Of a stretch of DNA of 64,000 nucleotides, positions 23,980 to 33,736 are shown piece after piece. The DNA comes from Spirosoma sp. 48-14 (GTDB lineage: Bacteria > Bacteroidota > Bacteroidia > Cytophagales > Spirosomataceae). The DNA is taken from the NCBI RefSeq assembly GCF_001898575.1, contig NZ_MKUD01000045.1:378187-442186 (forward strand), written 5' to 3'. Position 1 is the stretch's first letter, and every line of letters starts with the position of its first letter. Position numbers and translations under genes: made by a program. Under the pieces are notes generated by a model. That model ran no database searches and was not told the DNA's origin. It saw nothing but the letters and a program-made list of their open reading frames with translations.

Positions 23980-26541
23980 TCAATTCCCATTTGCCGGTGC
24001 TTTGGCTTCAAGTACATACTTGTTTAGCTCTTTAGCCGTCCAGGGCACTACCCTACCCTGCGACGTCACGCGGGTCATGCCTACGGTTCGTCGTCCTATT
24101 GGCCCTGCGTTGTTTCCCCATTCGTTTCGGATGTAGGTCAGAATGGCGGTGATAACGCCATCGTCCATGGTTGAGTGCGAAGGCATAACAGGTAGAATAT
24201 CAGGCGCATCGTACATTTTCTTATTCACTTCAATGGGTCCCTCAATACCGTGGAGAACAATGAGCGCCAGCCGTTTTTCGTCGCCCAGTACCCAGTCAGA
24301 GCCAATGAGCGGAGGAGCAAAACGGGCTAGTCCAGCGCCATCGGTTCCGTGACAACCCGAGCAGGTACTCAGGTAATGCTGACGACCCAACACAAACAGT
24401 TTTTGTTCCTCATCGTTCAGCAGGCTTTTGGTCTGTGCAACGGCCTTACTGGCGGCATGTCCGGGCCATTCAAACATCGTATTCAATGTAACCAATCGCG
24501 CCGGGTCGACTTTCGCGGCTGACCGGGTGAGCAGACTAGGGGCCGATACCAGTTTAACCGGTTTCATTTTGCTGTTGCTTCCACCCATCGACAAGCCCGT
24601 AAGAACGGCTTTTTGTTGCCAACCCAACGGTTCTTTACCCGTATCGAGCTTCGTGAGGAGTGCACTGAGCTGAGCCGCATTCCGGTTACGAGCAATCGAT
24701 GTCGCTAACATTTCGAGGAAAATTTCTTTCGTAGGCTCATGCGTCTGCCACTGGGGAGAAGCCAGTAACCGCTGCAAAAACGCGGCTTCCAGGTTCGATA
24801 GACTACTCATTACCGCATCGCGAATGAGTGCCGAATCACCATAGCGTTGTACAATATTGGCCAGTAAAGGTTGGGCATCGGCAGGGTCAAGTGCACTTGC
24901 GGAGAGCGCCATCTGAAGAATTTGTTCGATAGGGGCCTGTTCCCAAATGCCCAATAATTGCTTGCCCAATTTTGCCCGAACGGTTTTATCTGTTTTAGCA
25001 AACGGTTCCAGCAATCGGACGGCGGTGGATTTGACAAGCGTATTCTGATCGGCCAATAAACTTAGCAACAAATCAGGCTTGCTTAGCTTTAACCCATCCA
25101 GTGTCCATAAAGCATGAAAACGGCCTAGCGACTCAGTGCCTTTCAAAACAACATTGGTCAACGCGGCCTCCACCCGCTTATCAGCCCGATCGATCAGTAA
25201 TGCCTGCGCCATATCCCGGTGCCAGCCATCCGGGTTCGACAACTCGGCCACTAACTCGTCACCCGAAACCTCCGACAACTTCCTGGCTTTCTGGCCTTTC
25301 CAGTTTTGGGGCACTACCCGCCAAATACGTCCCCGGTTAATGGGTTGTACCAGATCGCGCGATAGGGATTGTTCCCGCAAGTATGGCGTCACATACGCCT
25401 TATGCTGAATTACGCCCCGGTACATATCGGCGATGTATAAAGCGCCATCGGGGCCTGTTGCCATATGAACCGGCCGGAATCGCTCATCCGTCGAAGCCAG
25501 AAACTCTTTTCCGGGATGTGGGTCGTGAGCTGTCAGAGATAGTCCTTTCGATTCGGTCACATTGCGCTTGACCAGATTACCGGCGGGTTCACAAACGAAC
25601 ACATTGCCATAGTAGGCAGATGGAAATGCCGTGCCGCGGTAGAACAGGGGTGAACAGGCGGCTGTAAACTCCTGCAAACGACCTTCCTTATCCAGCGTGC
25701 CGGGAATATACCCCCGATTAACGGCGGGGTTTGGTCGGATCGGATACACACGTCGGTCAATGGTCAGCCCATAGTCGATACCCGTTGTGGGTTTATGGTT
25801 TTTATTGCGTGACAGATAGTTGGGTGGAACCAGATCGGCGTGGAGCTGCGACCAGTTGTAGTTATAGTACAGACGTCCCTGGTCATCATGGCTGATGCCC
25901 CACTGCCCACGAAACTCGGTACTATCGCGAAGCCATTTTCCATTGGCCAGTTTGTAGCGCACCCGCGCTTTGGCATTATAGTACCAGTTGTCCATGCTAC
26001 GCCAGAGACCATTCGGTGCGTGTTCGGGAAGCCCTGTAGCGGCATATTGATCGTCGATGAGGGTTTTCGTATCGGCCTTCCGATCACCATTGGTATCTTT
26101 GGTGAGCCAGAGTGCTCCGTTTTCGGCAATCAGTGCTCCATTGGGTATCAGGGCAATAGCACGGGGCATCACCAGACTATCCAGATAAACATTGCTGGCA
26201 TCCATCCGGCCATCGCCATTGGTATCCTCCAGAATCGACACCCGGCCAACCTTTTTCTCCTCGCCCGCTCCATCGATGTTCATCATGAATCCGCGCATTT
26301 CAACTACCCACAGCCGACCATCTTCATCGAAGGTAATCGCAACGGGATCTTCGACCATAGGCTCAGCCGCTACCAACTGAATATCCAGTCCGGGTTCAAG
26401 CTGAAACGTACTGAGTTCTTCGGTGGGTGTTTTAGCTGGTGACGGCCCTTCTCCTGGCTCCGTTCGGATGTTTGTTTTAAAACTCAGCAGGCAGAAAAGT
26501 CCAATACAAATCAGGCAGAGATAATAAGCAGGCTTACCCAT
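23980..26541 (-). CDS. CxxCH (cytochrome c) membrane-anchored dehydrogenase with NHL-like propeller and HEAT region
   Basis: The 853-residue protein starts with a hydrophobic export signal (residues 4-20). It then has a sorbosone-dehydrogenase-like propeller (residues ~45-400: DPVAITFDEDGRLWVVEMRGFM, GRVSILEDTNGDGRMD, RPVHMATGPDGALYIADMYRGVIQHK). A HEAT-like helical middle spans about 400-680. A C-terminal cytochrome c domain contains the haem motif CSGCH and a distal Met (ILPVMPSHS). This is the PVC-type dehydrogenase architecture common in Planctomycetes and Bacteroidota, thought to oxidise sugars and pass electrons to haem. It probably begins the catabolic run with the TIM-barrel, SDR and MFS genes. 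Substrate unknown. Confidence 0.88.
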   Translation of the reverse strand: MGKPAYYLCLICIGLFCLLSFKTNIRTEPGEGPSPAKTPTEELSTFQLEPGLDIQLVAAEPMVEDPVAITFDEDGRLWVVEMRGFMMNIDGAGEEKKVGRVSILEDTNGDGRMDASNVYLDSLVMPRAIALIPNGALIAENGALWLTKDTNGDRKADTKTLIDDQYAATGLPEHAPNGLWRSMDNWYYNAKARVRYKLANGKWLRDSTEFRGQWGISHDDQGRLYYNYNWSQLHADLVPPNYLSRNKNHKPTTGIDYGLTIDRRVYPIRPNPAVNRGYIPGTLDKEGRLQEFTAACSPLFYRGTAFPSAYYGNVFVCEPAGNLVKRNVTESKGLSLTAHDPHPGKEFLASTDERFRPVHMATGPDGALYIADMYRGVIQHKAYVTPYLREQSLSRDLVQPINRGRIWRVVPQNWKGQKARKLSEVSGDELVAELSNPDGWHRDMAQALLIDRADKRVEAALTNVVLKGTESLGRFHALWTLDGLKLSKPDLLLSLLADQNTLVKSTAVRLLEPFAKTDKTVRAKLGKQLLGIWEQAPIEQILQMALSASALDPADAQPLLANIVQRYGDSALIRDAVMSSLSNLEAAFLQRLLASPQWQTHEPTKEIFLEMLATSIARNRNAAQLSALLTKLDTGKEPLGWQQKAVLTGLSMGGSNSKMKPVKLVSAPSLLTRSAAKVDPARLVTLNTMFEWPGHAASKAVAQTKSLLNDEEQKLFVLGRQHYLSTCSGCHGTDGAGLARFAPPLIGSDWVLGDEKRLALIVLHGIEGPIEVNKKMYDAPDILPVMPSHSTMDDGVITAILTYIRNEWGNNAGPIGRRTVGMTRVTSQGRVVPWTAKELNKYVLEAKAPANGN

Positions 26542-26663
26542 GATACATAACGTAGCATTATTACCAGAAAAAGCATTATTAGCCGGATACTACTTGTGTA
26601 CCAATCGGGTTTTAATACCATCCTACCAATTGACCCGGTAAGCATGCAGGCGTAAATCAACGG

Positions 26664-26695
26664 TTTTGATTCGTTGGTATCGTTTTGTAGATTTG
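26664..26695 (+). promoter_or_regulatory. Bacteroidota-type promoter of the Uma2 gene
   Basis: A -33 element TTTTG (26664-26668) and a -7 element TAGATTTG (26688-26695) are separated by 19 bases, an exact fit to the Bacteroidota sigma consensus TTG-N19-TAnnTTTG. The start codon of the Uma2 gene follows 25 bases later. Confidence 0.75.
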
Positions 26696-26720
26696 TTCCT
26701 AACGAACGACGTACTCAATC

Positions 26721-27302
26721 ATGCAACTGCCCCTCAACATTCCCCAAATCGACCGCTTCACCGATGAAGAGTTAGTCCAGTTCTGTCTGGCTAATCCCAA
26801 CCTTCGTGTTGAGCGCGATGAAACTGGCACTGTATATATTGATATGTCTCCTACCCATTTATTAACCAGCGCGAATAACAGCGAACTGAACGGTGAATTT
26901 GTCATCTGGAACCGTAAGACGAAGGCTGGTAAAGTTATTGACTCGAATGGTGGTTTTTTCCTGAGCGATCAATCAATGAAAGCACCGGATGTAGCCTGGA
27001 TTCGGCGCGAACGCTGGGATGCGCTGAGTAAAAAGGACAAGCACTCATTTCCGTACCTGGCTCCCGATTTTGTGCTCGAACTCGTCAGTGATTCCGATCA
27101 CCTCGACGCGGTTAAAGCGAAAATGGACAAGTGGCTGGCCAACGGTGTTCGCCTTGCCTGGCTGGTTTCGCCCAATGAGAAACTCACCTACATTTACCAC
27201 CCCAATCAACCCGTCGATGCTAAAACCTTTTCAGAAACACTATCGGGCGATGATGTGCTGATTGGCTTTGAAACCGTGTTAGCCGATATCCTGGAAGATT
27301 GA
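26721..27302 (+). CDS. Uma2 family putative restriction endonuclease (DUF820)
   Basis: The 193-residue protein has the Uma2 fold pattern: YTDEELVQFCLANPNLRVERDETG, then GKVIDSNGGFFLSDQSMKAPDVAWIRRERWDAL, and PDFVLELVSDSDHLDAVKAKMDKWLANGVRLAWLV. The Asp of APDVAW, the Glu of VLELVS and the Lys of AVKAKMDKW form a PD-(D/E)xK-like nuclease site. Such genes are numerous in cyanobacteria and Cytophagales. Their role is unclear and many are thought to be mobile or domesticated. It is monocistronic with its own good promoter. Confidence 0.88.
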   Translation: MQLPLNIPQIDRFTDEELVQFCLANPNLRVERDETGTVYIDMSPTHLLTSANNSELNGEFVIWNRKTKAGKVIDSNGGFFLSDQSMKAPDVAWIRRERWDALSKKDKHSFPYLAPDFVLELVSDSDHLDAVKAKMDKWLANGVRLAWLVSPNEKLTYIYHPNQPVDAKTFSETLSGDDVLIGFETVLADILED

Positions 27303-27412
27303 TGGAATAGGCGAGCCATCGCTTCGCTCTCTACCCGTTCAGTAGTCCGGTTAAAACAAAACCGCCAGCCTCTACTGACTAGCGGTTCATTCATTTTCTT
27401 CCAAAGTTCAGC

Positions 27413-27868
27413 TTAGTTAGCGCAAACGTAGGTTTCGGCCACGGCATTACTGCTTGCATCGGTATAGGCTATTAAGAAAGACGAAGTGCTGAGAAAAGAT
27501 AACGTCTGACTAATGGGGCCAATCGGATTGAAACCGCCAAAGGTGACCGTTTTCGAAAGCGTTACCGTACCATTGTTGCACGTATAGGTTCCCCCTCCTG
27601 CGCCCCCCGTGCCGCAATATTCGGGGTCTTTCAGCAAAACAAATTGACCTGCCAGTTTTCCGCCCGGAAACGTAAATATCAAACCTTGCTGGCATGGAGT
27701 AATCGCTTCAACTTTATTAACCGTTCGACTTGTCAATCGCCAGTGGGCACAACCAGCGACTCGGGTTGCAACATCATCGCAGGAAATGGATGGGGGAAGG
27801 CGGTGGTCGGCGCACGACCATACCACGACTAAAAAGCCGTACAGAAAAAAGCGTAATAGGTTTTTCAT
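27413..27868 (-). CDS. Hypothetical lipoprotein
   Basis: The 151-residue protein has a signal with lipobox VVWSC (Cys19). The mature part holds six further cysteines (CDD, GCAHW, PCQQG, YCGTGG, TCNNG, YVCAN), suggesting disulphide bonds in the periplasm. It has a lipocalin-like short beta layout (WRLTSRTVNKVE, LIFTFPGGKLAG, QTLSFLSTSSFLIAYTD). I do not recognise a named family. It is preceded by a good promoter on the minus strand and appears monocistronic. Confidence 0.65.
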   Translation of the reverse strand: MKNLLRFFLYGFLVVVWSCADHRLPPSISCDDVATRVAGCAHWRLTSRTVNKVEAITPCQQGLIFTFPGGKLAGQFVLLKDPEYCGTGGAGGGTYTCNNGTVTLSKTVTFGGFNPIGPISQTLSFLSTSSFLIAYTDASSNAVAETYVCAN

Positions 27869-27915
27869 ACTATGTAAGTGTTAAGTGGTTTAACCTATTC
27901 ATATGTAGGCACTTA

Positions 27916-27945
27916 CAAAGCTAATCATATGTTTTAAAGTTCCAA
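27916..27945 (-). promoter_or_regulatory. Bacteroidota-type promoter of the hypothetical lipoprotein
   Basis: Read on the minus strand, TTG (27945-27943) is followed after 19 bases by TAGCTTTG (27923-27916), a full match to the TTG-N19-TAnnTTTG consensus. It lies about 48 bases before the start codon at 27868. Confidence 0.72.
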
Positions 27946-28093
27946 CAAATTGTAGTACTATAAAAAATGAAGTCTATTTCAACGCCAGAAATAGTCAGAT
28001 ATAACTATAAAACGCTAGTACTATACACTACGATAGTTTTGCTGTTTACTCCAGTTTACCAGTACGGAATGAGCATCCATTTAGTGCCTGATC

Positions 28094-28135
28094 AATTAAA
28101 AAACGCCGGGTTTATAAACCCGGCGTTTTTTAATT
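28094..28135. terminator. Perfect bidirectional terminator hairpin
   Basis: A 42-base perfect palindrome centred at 28114/28115 has a GC core AACGCCGGGTTTATAAACCC flanked by A and T runs on both sides. It can end transcription in either direction. It lies about 55 bp after the stop of the ABC exporter gene, which it most likely serves. Confidence 0.92.
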
Positions 28136-28190
28136 GGTTCTCACGTAGAACTCCATTCCTGTATTTCTCTGTGCTATTTCTTTAATGCAT

Positions 28191-29963
28191 TTATGCGGTA
28201 GCCAGAGCTTTGCGCTCACCGATTTGCTGACGCCACATAGCGTAATACAGTCCTTTCTGTACCAGCAATTCCTCATGACGGCCCTGTTCAACAATGTGTC
28301 CTTGCTCCAGCACAAAAATGCGATCGGCATGCAGGATCGTACTCAGGCGGTGGGCAATCAGAATAGTAATTTGCTGGTTCATAGCCGATACGGTGCGAAC
28401 AGTATCCGTAATTTCCTCTTCAGTGAGCGAATCCAGGGCCGATGTTGCTTCGTCAAATACAAGCAACGAAGGTTTACGAAGCAGCGCACGGGCAATACTG
28501 AGCCGCTGCTTTTCGCCACCCGACACTTTTACTCCTCCTTCACCAATGACTGTATCGAGTCCTTGCGGGGCACGAGCCAGCAGCGAGTCGGCGGCTGCCT
28601 GATGTAGAGCCGTTAGGCATTCTTCGTCCGTTGCATTGGGCGCTACAAAACGGAGGTTCTCCCGAATGGTTCCGGCAAATAACTGTGTATCCTGCGTGAC
28701 GAAGCCAATTTGCTCCCGAAGCTCATCCAGATTCACATCTGAACCCGGAATGCCATTGTACAAAATCTGTCCACTTAAGGGCCGGTATAAACCAACCAAT
28801 AGCTTAACAAGTGTTGTTTTACCCGACCCACTCGGCCCGACAAAGGCCAGTGTTTCGCCTACCCGTGCATCGAACGAAATACCATCGAGAGCTGGTTTGT
28901 TGGCCGTCAGGTGTTTGAAATGAACATTGTCAAAGGCCAGTGTCTTGAGCGAATGAACCGGCTGCGGAAGCGCTGGCTGTACGTCGCGGGGCGTGTTCAG
29001 AATCTGCTGGAAATTGGCCAGTGAGGCTTCCGTTTCTCTATATACGTTGATGATGTTGCCTAACTCCTGCAATGGTCCGAAGATGGCAAATGAGTAGATG
29101 AACAGCGAGAAAAACTCACCCACCGTAATACGTTCCTGCACCACCAGAAACAACATAAACAGCATGATGGCATTACGGAGCAGGTTCACAAACGTGCCCT
29201 GGATAAACGACAACGACCGGATATAGCGAACTTTTTTGAGTTCCAGCTTCAGAATTTTTTCGGTCGTAGCATTGAGTCGTTCGGTTTCCTGCTGTGCCAA
29301 CCCGAGGCTTTTCACTAGTTCGATATTGCGTAAACTTTCCGTCGTTGACCCCGCCAGAGCTGTTGTTTCGGCAACAATCGTTTTCTGTACGACCTTAATT
29401 TTTTTGCTCAGCAACGAACTCAGGATACCCAAAAGTGGAATAGTCAGAAAGTACACCGGAGCGATTGGCCAGTAGACAGTGGCCGCATACCACATCACGA
29501 ACACGATGCCCACAATTGATGTAAAGAGCACATTCACAAACGACTGGATCAGCTTTTCGACATCGGCCCGTACTTTTTGTAATTTACCCAACGTCTCACC
29601 AGAGCGTTGATCTTCAAACACCTGATAGGGCAATTCGAGCGAATGCCGAAGCCCGTCAGTATAAAGCTTTGCACCCAGCCGCTGGGTGATTACGTTGACA
29701 TAATAGTCCTGAAAATTCTTGGCGATTCGGCTCACCATCGCCACACCGAGCGCCTGTAGAATCAGCAAACCAGCTCCATTTTCCAAGAAGCTCCAGAAAC
29801 TAAGTGGCCGAAGGGCTCCACCAGGCTTAACCACATACTGGTCAATAATTTTCCGAAAGATGTACGGATCAAGTAATGAGAAAATCTGGTTGATAGCGGC
29901 CAGGAAAAGAGCCAGTGCCAACAGACCCCAATAACGCCGTAAATAACTGTAAAGAAGTTGCAT
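28191..29963 (-). CDS. ABC exporter, fused permease and ATPase
   Basis: The ATG at 29963 (MQLLYSYLRRYWGLL) is chosen because it gives the standard half-transporter start; the upstream extension lacks family character. The 590-residue protein has six membrane helices in residues 1-320 and an ATPase domain from about 345. The ATPase shows Walker A GPSGSGKTT, Q-loop GFVTQDTQLF, signature VSGGEKQRLSIARALL, Walker B LLVFDEATSALDS and the H-loop IAHRLS. It works as a dimer, exporting a lipid, peptide or drug; the substrate is not readable. It is a single gene ended by the hairpin at 28094-28135. Confidence 0.92.
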   Translation of the reverse strand: MQLLYSYLRRYWGLLALALFLAAINQIFSLLDPYIFRKIIDQYVVKPGGALRPLSFWSFLENGAGLLILQALGVAMVSRIAKNFQDYYVNVITQRLGAKLYTDGLRHSLELPYQVFEDQRSGETLGKLQKVRADVEKLIQSFVNVLFTSIVGIVFVMWYAATVYWPIAPVYFLTIPLLGILSSLLSKKIKVVQKTIVAETTALAGSTTESLRNIELVKSLGLAQQETERLNATTEKILKLELKKVRYIRSLSFIQGTFVNLLRNAIMLFMLFLVVQERITVGEFFSLFIYSFAIFGPLQELGNIINVYRETEASLANFQQILNTPRDVQPALPQPVHSLKTLAFDNVHFKHLTANKPALDGISFDARVGETLAFVGPSGSGKTTLVKLLVGLYRPLSGQILYNGIPGSDVNLDELREQIGFVTQDTQLFAGTIRENLRFVAPNATDEECLTALHQAAADSLLARAPQGLDTVIGEGGVKVSGGEKQRLSIARALLRKPSLLVFDEATSALDSLTEEEITDTVRTVSAMNQQITILIAHRLSTILHADRIFVLEQGHIVEQGRHEELLVQKGLYYAMWRQQIGERKALATA

Positions 29964-30126
29964 AGGTATTTGTGTAGGAAGTAAACGAGCAGCGTAGGAA
30001 TGCAGAGCTGCCTTGTCGAATAACACAAAAACAATCAATTTAGGTCGCTAACTCTGCGTAAAGCCTATCGATTTGTAAACTTTATGAACGCTTGGCAGCT
30101 TGGCGTTTAAGCCCGAACTTTACCCC

Positions 30127-30654
30127 ATGAAAAACACATCTCTACTCCTCCTGACGATTGGTTTATTAACGGCCTGTGGGCGCTCTGAAAAAACGCAGGA
30201 AACCCAAACTTCATCAAAAACCGACTCAGTAGCAACCGCAGCCCGCAAACCCAAAGACTGTAAAACTGTTGTCGATGCTGATAAGCTAGGGAAGTCAGAT
30301 GTGTATCAGGAATCAGGTAAGTCGATCAAGGTGACCTTAACCCTGGCGCAGGATACCAGCTCAACTGAAACGTCGAGTGGCTGTTATTTCAATAACACGA
30401 TCACTGTGCTCGCAACAAAAAAATCGGGGAGCCAGCTATTTAAACGTACATTGCTCAAAGATGATCTGCTCTATTTTATCAAAAGCGATGAGGTAGTAGA
30501 ACGCTCAGTCCTGAAAACCGTCACCTACAAACCAACCTTCAACGGCCAGCGCTACATTAACCTCGTCATGCGCGTGATCGACCCTGTCAGCCAGAAAACC
30601 GCCGACTACACCCTGTTCATGAATTACTTCGGGGAGATTGTGAAGGTGAAGTAG
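30127..30654 (+). CDS. Hypothetical lipoprotein
   Basis: The start at 30127 (MKNTSLLLLTIGLL) gives a clean lipoprotein signal with lipobox LLTAC; the longer in-frame start is upstream of this signal. The 175-residue product has a Ser/Thr-rich linker after Cys17, then a beta-rich domain with VDADKLGKSDVYQESGKSIK, CYFNNTITVLATKKSG and YINLVMRVIDPVSQ, and two cysteines that may form a disulphide. No family recognised. It is convergent with the ADP-ribosylglycohydrolase gene, only 15 bp apart. Confidence 0.7.
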   Translation: MKNTSLLLLTIGLLTACGRSEKTQETQTSSKTDSVATAARKPKDCKTVVDADKLGKSDVYQESGKSIKVTLTLAQDTSSTETSSGCYFNNTITVLATKKSGSQLFKRTLLKDDLLYFIKSDEVVERSVLKTVTYKPTFNGQRYINLVMRVIDPVSQKTADYTLFMNYFGEIVKVK

Positions 30655-30669
30655 TACTCTCCCCCCAAC

Positions 30670-31650
30670 TTAATGAAGTGCCGTAAACAATCTAGTAGCA
30701 AGGTCAAAAATGTCCTGCTTTCGGGCAATAGCATCCACCCAGGATTCTGGTATAGCTTCCAAGCCATAATATAACCCGGCAAGTCCTCCCGTTACACAGC
30801 CAGTAGTATCTGTATCATTACCAAGATTTACTGCTTTCAATACGGCATCAACATAACTATTTGTTGTAAGGAAAGACCACATACTAGCTTCCAGGGTGTG
30901 TATGACATAGCCTGACGACGCAATTTCAGCTTCGGTATATTGATCGATAGGCCTTATCTCATAGTCGCCAATTGGATTTTCCAATAATCTGTGGAAGTGA
31001 TTCAGTTCCTTTTCTACAAGGGCTGCATGCTTCTTAACAAAATCGTTTACTTCTGCCTGCATGGCTTTGAAGGCCTGGCGCTTTTCAAATCCTTTGATTA
31101 GTAGTAACGCATATTCACAATAAATAAAACAAGCAAAAACTGATCGAATATGAGCATGAGTCATCCCGGACACCTGTGCAATAATCCGAAAACGCTCATG
31201 AATAGCTTTATCTTTAAGATAAAATACGATCGGCAAAATACGCATCAATGACCCGTTACCATTATCCTGCTCTCCAGCACCCCCAGAAACTAACGGATCA
31301 ACACCACTCGCTACCCTATGCAAAGCTCCCGACGTAGCTATACCTATATCAAACACAGAGCCATGTGGGGTCCAGAGTATCCCTTCGTACCACTGCACAG
31401 ATTTCACTGCAATATCATTCAGATTATACCCGCCACATAAGCTTTCCGCTAAGCAAAAAGCCAATGAACTATCATCTGACCAAGTTCCTGGCGGCTGATT
31501 GTGTGTGCCATAACCCATCATGTCAGTAAGAGTATGGTCTCTTAAATAACTACGAGTCAAAAATTCAACGGGCACTCCCAGAGCATCGCCAACACAAAGC
31601 CCTACAAGCGCATCTAGTATATAATTTGATGAAACAACAACGCTATTCAT
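30670..31650 (-). CDS. ADP-ribosylglycohydrolase (DraG/ARH) family protein
   Basis: The 326-residue protein begins with the family opening DALVGLCVGDALGVPVEF and has the metal-binding motif TWSDDSSLAFCLAESL near residue 55. The second metal site is LGNDTDTTGCVTGGLAGLYYG near 280. These Asp clusters hold two Mg ions that help remove ADP-ribose from proteins or hydrolyse related compounds. The protein is complete. It stands alone on the minus strand between a lipoprotein gene and the terminator of acs. Its target is unknown; roles in reversing ADP-ribosylation or in phage and toxin response are possible. Confidence 0.92.
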   Translation of the reverse strand: MNSVVVSSNYILDALVGLCVGDALGVPVEFLTRSYLRDHTLTDMMGYGTHNQPPGTWSDDSSLAFCLAESLCGGYNLNDIAVKSVQWYEGILWTPHGSVFDIGIATSGALHRVASGVDPLVSGGAGEQDNGNGSLMRILPIVFYLKDKAIHERFRIIAQVSGMTHAHIRSVFACFIYCEYALLLIKGFEKRQAFKAMQAEVNDFVKKHAALVEKELNHFHRLLENPIGDYEIRPIDQYTEAEIASSGYVIHTLEASMWSFLTTNSYVDAVLKAVNLGNDTDTTGCVTGGLAGLYYGLEAIPESWVDAIARKQDIFDLATRLFTALH

Positions 31651-31719
31651 TGATTCTACAAGTCCGTTAAAAAGCTGATTGTATTATGACAATTCATTGA
31701 ATTCAGGTAATCAATAACA

Positions 31720-31771
31720 ATATAAAAGCGGGTTACAACTATCGATCAATGGTTGTAACCCGCTTTTATAT
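31720..31771. terminator. Terminator hairpin of acs
   Basis: Arms 31720-31739 and 31752-31771 (ATATAAAAGCGGGTTACAAC and its complement) are perfect over 20 bases with a 12-base loop. Read on the minus strand a T-rich tail (CTTTTATATT) follows. It lies 19 bp after the acs stop. Confidence 0.88.
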
Positions 31772-31789
31772 GCGAAACTCAGAAAAGAT

Positions 31790-33685
31790 TTACAAAGCTC
31801 CCGCTTTAATCTCTTCTACAACCGCCGGATCGAGCAAGGTAGTCGTGTCGCCGAGATTACTGGTATCGCCTTCGGCAATTTTGCGCAGGATTCGACGCAT
31901 GATTTTCCCCGAACGGGTTTTAGGAAGCCCCGTTACAAATTGAATTTTATCGGGCTTGGCAATCGGACCGATTACCCGACTTACTGTTGCCAGAATGTCG
32001 CGTTTAGTTAAGTCGGCATCGTGTCCGTTCGGTTCCTGATCGGTGATTACATAGGCATAGATGCCCTGCCCTTTGATGTCGTGCGGGTAGCCAACTACGG
32101 CACTTTCCACCACACCTGTGTGCATATTGATGGCATTTTCGACCTCGGCCGTCCCAATCCGGTGACCCGATACGTTCAGCACATCATCGACCCGACCTGT
32201 AATACGGTAATACCCATCTTCGTCGCGGAGGCAACCATCGCCGGTAAAGTATAAGCCCGGGTAGGTGGCGAAATAGGTTTGGCGGCAGCGTTCGTGATCA
32301 CCATAGGTTGTCCGTAAAATACCCGGCCAAGGGAATTTCATGCACAAATTGCCGCTCACCCCATTGCCTTCGATTTCCTTGCCGTTTTCATCCACCAATA
32401 TCGGCTGAACACCCGGCAAGGGTAGCGTGGCATAGGTTGGTTTAGTTTTGGTGATACCAGCCAGAGGGGAAATCAGAATGCCACCCGTTTCGGTCTGCCA
32501 CCAGGTATCAACAATCGGGCAACGGCCTTTGCCAATGTGCTCGTCGTACCAATGCCAGGCTTCCTCATTGATTGGTTCACCAACGGAGCCCAGCACCTGT
32601 AAGCTGCTCAAATCGTGGTTTTCGACTTTTTCCAGTCCAAACCCCATCAGCGACCGAATCGCCGTGGGAGCCGTGTACAGAATATCAACCTTGTATTTAT
32701 CGACAATATCCCAGAATCGACCCGCATCAGGATAGGTTGGAACACCTTCAAAAATAATCGATGTGGCACCACAGGCCAGCGGCCCATATACAATGTAGCT
32801 ATGCCCGGTAATCCAGCCAATATCAGCCGTACAGAAATGGGTTTGCCCTGCCTCATACTGAAACACATTCTGGAACGTGTAGGCCGCATATACCATGTAC
32901 CCTCCGCAGGTATGGACAACGCCTTTGGGCTTTCCCGTTGAGCCTGATGTGTACAGAATGAAAAGCATATCTTCGGCGTCCATTTCTTCGGCCGGGCATT
33001 CGGCTGTTACTTGTTTCAATTCCTGCTCCCACCACACATCCCGGCCTTTCAGCATCGAAACAGGCGTCCGGGTACGGGTTAGCACAATCACTTTCTCAAC
33101 ACTTGGGCAGCCAATGAGCGCATCATCGACTGTACTCTTCAGCGGAATTTCTTTATTACCCCGGTAAGCTCCGTCGGCCGTTACCACGACTTTACATTGT
33201 GCATCATTGATCCGGTCAGCAATACTTTGTGCCGAAAATCCGCCAAAAACCACGGAGTGAATAGCACCAATTCGGGCACAGGCCAGCACAGCGATAGCTA
33301 GTTCCGGCACCATTGGCATATAAATACAAACCCGGTCGCCTTTTTGTACACCATTGCGTTTCAGCACATTGGCAAATCGGCATACCTGGTCGAACAGCAT
33401 CTTATAAGTTAGTGTAACGCCCGCTTCCGCTGGATCGTTAGGCTCCCAGATAATAGCAGGCTGATCGCCCTGTTCGGCCAGATGACGGTCAAGGCAGTTT
33501 TCCGTAATGTTGAGCTTACCGCCTATAAACCACTTTACATTGGGTTCCGTAAAATTCCATTGCAGGGTTTTAGTCCAGGGTTTACGCCAGTGAAAATTCT
33601 GAGCAATTTCGGCCCAGAATTCTTCCGGGTCTTCTACGCTTTTCTGATAAGCAGCCTGGTACTCGTCAAAGGTTCGGATACGCAT
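31790..33685 (-). CDS. acs: Acetyl-CoA synthetase
   Basis: The start at 33685 (MRIRTFDEYQAAYQKSVEDPEEFW) is the normal family start, giving 631 residues; the extension further upstream is in a low-complexity repeat. The enzyme joins acetate to CoA through acetyl-AMP. Motifs are YTSGSTGKPKGVVHT (phosphate loop), TWWQTETGG, YFTGDGCLRDEDGYYRITGRVDDVLNVSGHRIGTAEVE, and the C-terminal RSGKIMRRILRKIAEGD with the catalytic Lys that is often acetylated. It is next to an MHS transporter in the same direction, 183 bp upstream, which may bring in an organic acid. Confidence 0.96.
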   Translation of the reverse strand: MRIRTFDEYQAAYQKSVEDPEEFWAEIAQNFHWRKPWTKTLQWNFTEPNVKWFIGGKLNITENCLDRHLAEQGDQPAIIWEPNDPAEAGVTLTYKMLFDQVCRFANVLKRNGVQKGDRVCIYMPMVPELAIAVLACARIGAIHSVVFGGFSAQSIADRINDAQCKVVVTADGAYRGNKEIPLKSTVDDALIGCPSVEKVIVLTRTRTPVSMLKGRDVWWEQELKQVTAECPAEEMDAEDMLFILYTSGSTGKPKGVVHTCGGYMVYAAYTFQNVFQYEAGQTHFCTADIGWITGHSYIVYGPLACGATSIIFEGVPTYPDAGRFWDIVDKYKVDILYTAPTAIRSLMGFGLEKVENHDLSSLQVLGSVGEPINEEAWHWYDEHIGKGRCPIVDTWWQTETGGILISPLAGITKTKPTYATLPLPGVQPILVDENGKEIEGNGVSGNLCMKFPWPGILRTTYGDHERCRQTYFATYPGLYFTGDGCLRDEDGYYRITGRVDDVLNVSGHRIGTAEVENAINMHTGVVESAVVGYPHDIKGQGIYAYVITDQEPNGHDADLTKRDILATVSRVIGPIAKPDKIQFVTGLPKTRSGKIMRRILRKIAEGDTSNLGDTTTLLDPAVVEEIKAGAL

Positions 33686-33736
33686 AATCAAATGAGTGAT
33701 TGAGCGAATGAGTGATTGAGTGAAAAAATTCGCCGA

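Noticed and set aside
27967..28185. 72-codon plus-strand frame upstream of the ABC exporter gene
   Set aside because: It runs straight through the perfect terminator hairpin at 28094-28135 and has no family resemblance, so it is not a gene.
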